A DNA stretch of 7,707 nucleotides from Lachnospiraceae bacterium (GTDB taxonomy: Bacteria > Bacillota > Clostridia > Lachnospirales > Lachnospiraceae): positions 1 through 7,707 of the forward strand of contig JAFOCX010000217.1 in NCBI GenBank assembly GCA_017380975.1, given 5' to 3'. The position numbers and the translations under genes were made by a program. The notes beneath the pieces were generated by a model. That model made no database searches. It was given only the letters and a program-made list of their open reading frames with translations, and was not told where the DNA came from. Shown here one piece after another: positions 6,507 to 7,707 of this stretch; position 1 is the first letter of the stretch; every line of letters begins with the position of its first letter.

Positions 6507-7406
6507 TTATTTGTCGTCAGATTTCAGAACCACACCAGGCTCATTTCGCAATTCCTGCTTGTAAAGATTCAATAATTCACCTTGATATGGAGAAGCATCC
6601 TGCACACGGTGAAGATAATATACCGTTCGGTTCGGCGGTTTAATATCCAGTTCATGGATCGCCAGAGGTGCATTTTTCACCATCGTTCTTGCAATTGAAA
6701 CCGGAAGAAATGCCCAGTTATCACCGCTTTGGGTAAAATACTGTAAAAACCCCATCTCATCCAGATAAATACGCGGGATTGCGGACGTTCCGAAATAATA
6801 ATCGTGCCAGGTATCAAAATTTCGATCCCAGCGAGTTCGGATCTCTCTTCGCGGATCCAGCTCGCCCAAAGTTACCCGCTTGGGAAGTTTCAGATCCGCT
6901 CCTGCTACCAGGCAAAGCTCCTCCTCAAATAAAATGTTGGTCTTAACCTGAGAGGAATACATAGGATCCGTGATAAACGCAATATCCACGTCTTTATTGC
7001 TCACGTATCCGTAGGCGTCAGCCGAATGAATCGTCGTAACATGCAGGCTGCATTCCGGATTATCTCGAATAAATGTCTGAAATACATTCGGAAGCATGAA
7101 TGCAAGAAGACTGCCTACACTGGCCACATAAAAACTCTTTTCGCTGCCGAGAAGTGCGGCCTCCTGTGTCTCATTCCAAAGCGCCTGCCACCGATGAGCC
7201 AGACCAATGAAGGCCTGTCCCTGTCTGGTAAGTTCTACATGACGGACTCCCTTATTTCGAACAAACAGGGTATATCCAAGCTCTTCCTCCAGAGCACGAA
7301 TCCTGCGTCCAAGGGCCGGCTGGGTAATATACAGTTTTTCTGCTGCTGCCGAAAAGCTGCCGTATTGGACAATATTCAAAAAGGCTTCAATCTCCAAAAA
7401 TGTCAT
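6507..7406 (-). CDS. LysR-family transcriptional regulator
   Basis: A cytoplasmic DNA-binding regulator of 299 residues, standard length for the family. The N-terminal winged helix-turn-helix covers about residues 2-60, with the characteristic run FSAAAEKLYITQPALGRRI (18-36) and the following linker helix. Residues about 90-285 have the look of the periplasmic-binding-protein-like effector domain, with strand SFYVASVGSL (91-100) and DIAFITDP (141-148). The ligand cannot be read from the sequence. ATG at 7406 has AGGAGG 6 bases upstream and a good promoter further up. It lies directly upstream of the butyrate operon on the same strand, with a 212-base gap that holds the operon promoter, so control of that operon is a reasonable inference but unproven. 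No terminator is seen between lysR and thl, so some read-through into the operon is possible. Confidence 0.93.
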   Translation of the reverse strand: MTFLEIEAFLNIVQYGSFSAAAEKLYITQPALGRRIRALEEELGYTLFVRNKGVRHVELTRQGQAFIGLAHRWQALWNETQEAALLGSEKSFYVASVGSLLAFMLPNVFQTFIRDNPECSLHVTTIHSADAYGYVSNKDVDIAFITDPMYSSQVKTNILFEEELCLVAGADLKLPKRVTLGELDPRREIRTRWDRNFDTWHDYYFGTSAIPRIYLDEMGFLQYFTQSGDNWAFLPVSIARTMVKNAPLAIHELDIKPPNRTVYYLHRVQDASPYQGELLNLYKQELRNEPGVVLKSDDK

Positions 7407-7423
7407 AACACGCCTCCTTAATG

Positions 7424-7437
7424 TTAATATATATTAA
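7424..7437. promoter_or_regulatory. 14-base palindrome at the lysR start site
   Basis: The sequence ttaatatatattaa is a perfect palindrome lying just downstream of the lysR -10 and covering the predicted start of transcription. LysR-type regulators commonly repress their own genes, so an autoregulatory site is possible. Its pure A/T content makes a chance origin also possible. Confidence 0.3.
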
Positions 7438-7438
7438 T

Positions 7439-7467
7439 ATTATATCAAACTTTTTATCATTTTACAA
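7439..7467 (-). promoter_or_regulatory. Promoter of the lysR gene
   Basis: On the minus strand a -35 TTGTAA (7462-7467, four of six consensus bases) is separated by exactly 17 bases from a perfect -10 TATAAT (7439-7444). The predicted start near 7432 leaves a leader of about 25 bases with the AGGAGG site of lysR. A plus-strand -35-like hexamer (TTTACA, 7461-7466) overlaps this -35. Confidence 0.75.
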
Positions 7468-7479
7468 ATAGGAAAGAAC

Positions 7480-7575
7480 ATGCTAGACTCTCTATCGTTG
7501 ACAAATGAGTCAGCTTTGCGTCCGCGCAAATATAACTTCGGGATATCGGGGCTCTTCCTCCCCTTTTCCATATGA
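7480..7575 (+). CDS. Possible 31-residue small protein, uncertain
   Basis: A short plus-strand frame starts at ATG 7480, has an AGGA site 6 bases upstream, and stops with TGA 7 bases before the terminator hairpin. The product would begin MLDSLSLTNES and end with the apolar stretch ISGLFLPFSI. No family is recognised. Use of the codons CTA, TCG and ATA is unlike the highly biased operon genes. The frame overlaps the stem-loops described for the candidate small RNA, so the two readings compete; expression would need a promoter upstream of about 7470, and only weak -10-like sequences (for example TATCAT at 7455-7460) are seen there. Confidence 0.15.
   Translation: MLDSLSLTNESALRPRKYNFGISGLFLPFSI
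7515..7530 (+). other. Perfect stem-loop with UCCG tetraloop
   Basis: The bases tttgcg and cgcaaa pair perfectly around tccg. In plus-strand RNA the loop fits the stable UNCG class (though closed by G-C rather than C-G); in minus-strand RNA it would be CGGA, with no special stability. It begins directly after the inverted repeat 7482-7514, so the two stems could stack. Confidence 0.45.
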
Positions 7576-7582
7576 TATTATA

Positions 7583-7630
7583 AAAAAACCGTGTTTTCGA
7601 TTAATTGCCTGATTGAGAACGCGGTTTTTT
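7583..7630. terminator. Strong intrinsic terminator hairpin, best formed on the plus strand
   Basis: The arms are 7583-7603 and 7610-7630 around the 6-base loop attgcc. In plus-strand RNA all 21 positions pair, 17 as Watson-Crick and 4 as G-U, and the stem ends in six U. In minus-strand RNA the same four positions become A-C mismatches, although seven U follow. The hairpin could therefore work in both directions, but is better built for a plus-strand transcript. On the minus strand it would end a gene lying beyond the right edge of the window and insulate lysR. Confidence 0.85.
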
Positions 7631-7707
7631 GTATGCAATTTAATGGATATTTAGGTTAGTAAAAATAATAAAGAGTTATCTGTAGAAAATCCCGTACTAT
7701 CTCAAAT

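Larger units (their letters stand above)
7496..7631 (+). ncRNA. Candidate plus-strand small RNA upstream of lysR
   Basis: A plus-strand promoter can be drawn with TTTACA (7461-7466), a 17-base spacer and TAGACT (7484-7489) extended by an upstream TG. Transcription would begin near 7496 and end at the strong terminator, giving an RNA of about 136 bases. It contains a perfect 6-base-pair stem with a UCCG loop (7515-7530) and a GGGG/CCCC stem with loop cucuuccu (7548-7563), enclosed by a second pairing of 7543-7547 with 7574-7578. A further inverted repeat (7482-7490 with 7507-7514) abuts the first stem but would be only partly transcribed from this start. I recognise no known RNA family. The evidence is pattern only; alternatives are a short coding RNA or a leader for a gene beyond the window. 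Confidence 0.3.

Noticed and set aside
7514..7524. Minus-strand GGACGCAAAGC, identical to part of the c-di-GMP-I (GEMM) riboswitch core
   Set aside because: The partner half (GGCAAACC-like strand and the hairpin between) is missing upstream, and the bases are explained by the local perfect hairpin 7515-7530. It also lies upstream of the lysR promoter, so it would not be in the lysR message.
7656..7706. Open minus-strand frame from the right edge (16 codons, ending at TAA 7656-7658), possibly the C-terminus of a neighbouring gene
   Set aside because: It would fit a gene ending 25 bases before the terminator, but 16 codons with no recognisable motif are too little to support a coding call.
1..7707. 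CRISPR arrays, insertion sequences, tRNA or rRNA genes, phage or defence genes
   Set aside because: None seen: there are no regularly spaced direct repeats, transposase-like frames or RNA gene signatures on either strand.

Overview
The window carries a complete bacterial butyryl-CoA synthesis operon on the minus strand, preceded by a LysR-type regulator gene on the same strand. The gene order (thl, crt, hbd, bcd, etfB, etfA), the protein sequences, strong AGGAGG-type ribosome binding sites and the low-to-moderate GC content all point to an anaerobic Clostridia, most likely a Lachnospiraceae-type (clostridial cluster XIVa) gut butyrate producer. This placement comes from recalled family knowledge, not from a database search, and I do not name a species.

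Layout, reading right to left in the direction of transcription. Positions 7407-7707 hold no clear gene. They contain a strong terminator hairpin (7583-7630), the lysR promoter, and a chain of stem-loops that may be a small plus-strand RNA or a 31-codon reading frame. The lysR gene (6507-7406) follows. Positions 6295-6506 hold the operon promoter: a perfect TTGACA, a 17-base spacer and TATGAT, overlaid by two abutting inverted repeats and preceded by helically spaced A-tracts. Next come thl (5113-6294), crt (4256-5032), hbd (3347-4186), a 250-base gap with three stem-loops, bcd (1944-3095), etfB (1098-1880) and etfA (31-1074). No terminator is visible within the 30 bases after etfA, so the transcript may continue past the window.

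The enzymes form one pathway. Thl condenses two acetyl-CoA to acetoacetyl-CoA, Hbd reduces it to 3-hydroxybutyryl-CoA, Crt dehydrates that to crotonyl-CoA, and Bcd with EtfAB reduces crotonyl-CoA to butyryl-CoA. In clostridia this last step is coupled to ferredoxin reduction by electron bifurcation. The final butyrate-releasing enzyme (butyryl-CoA:acetate CoA-transferase or Ptb/Buk) and the ferredoxin-oxidising Rnf or hydrogenase are not in the window.

The operon itself is well known. The less ordinary material is non-coding: the nested operators on the thl promoter, the structured hbd-bcd gap, and the plus-oriented hairpin array upstream of lysR. These are inferences from sequence patterns only.
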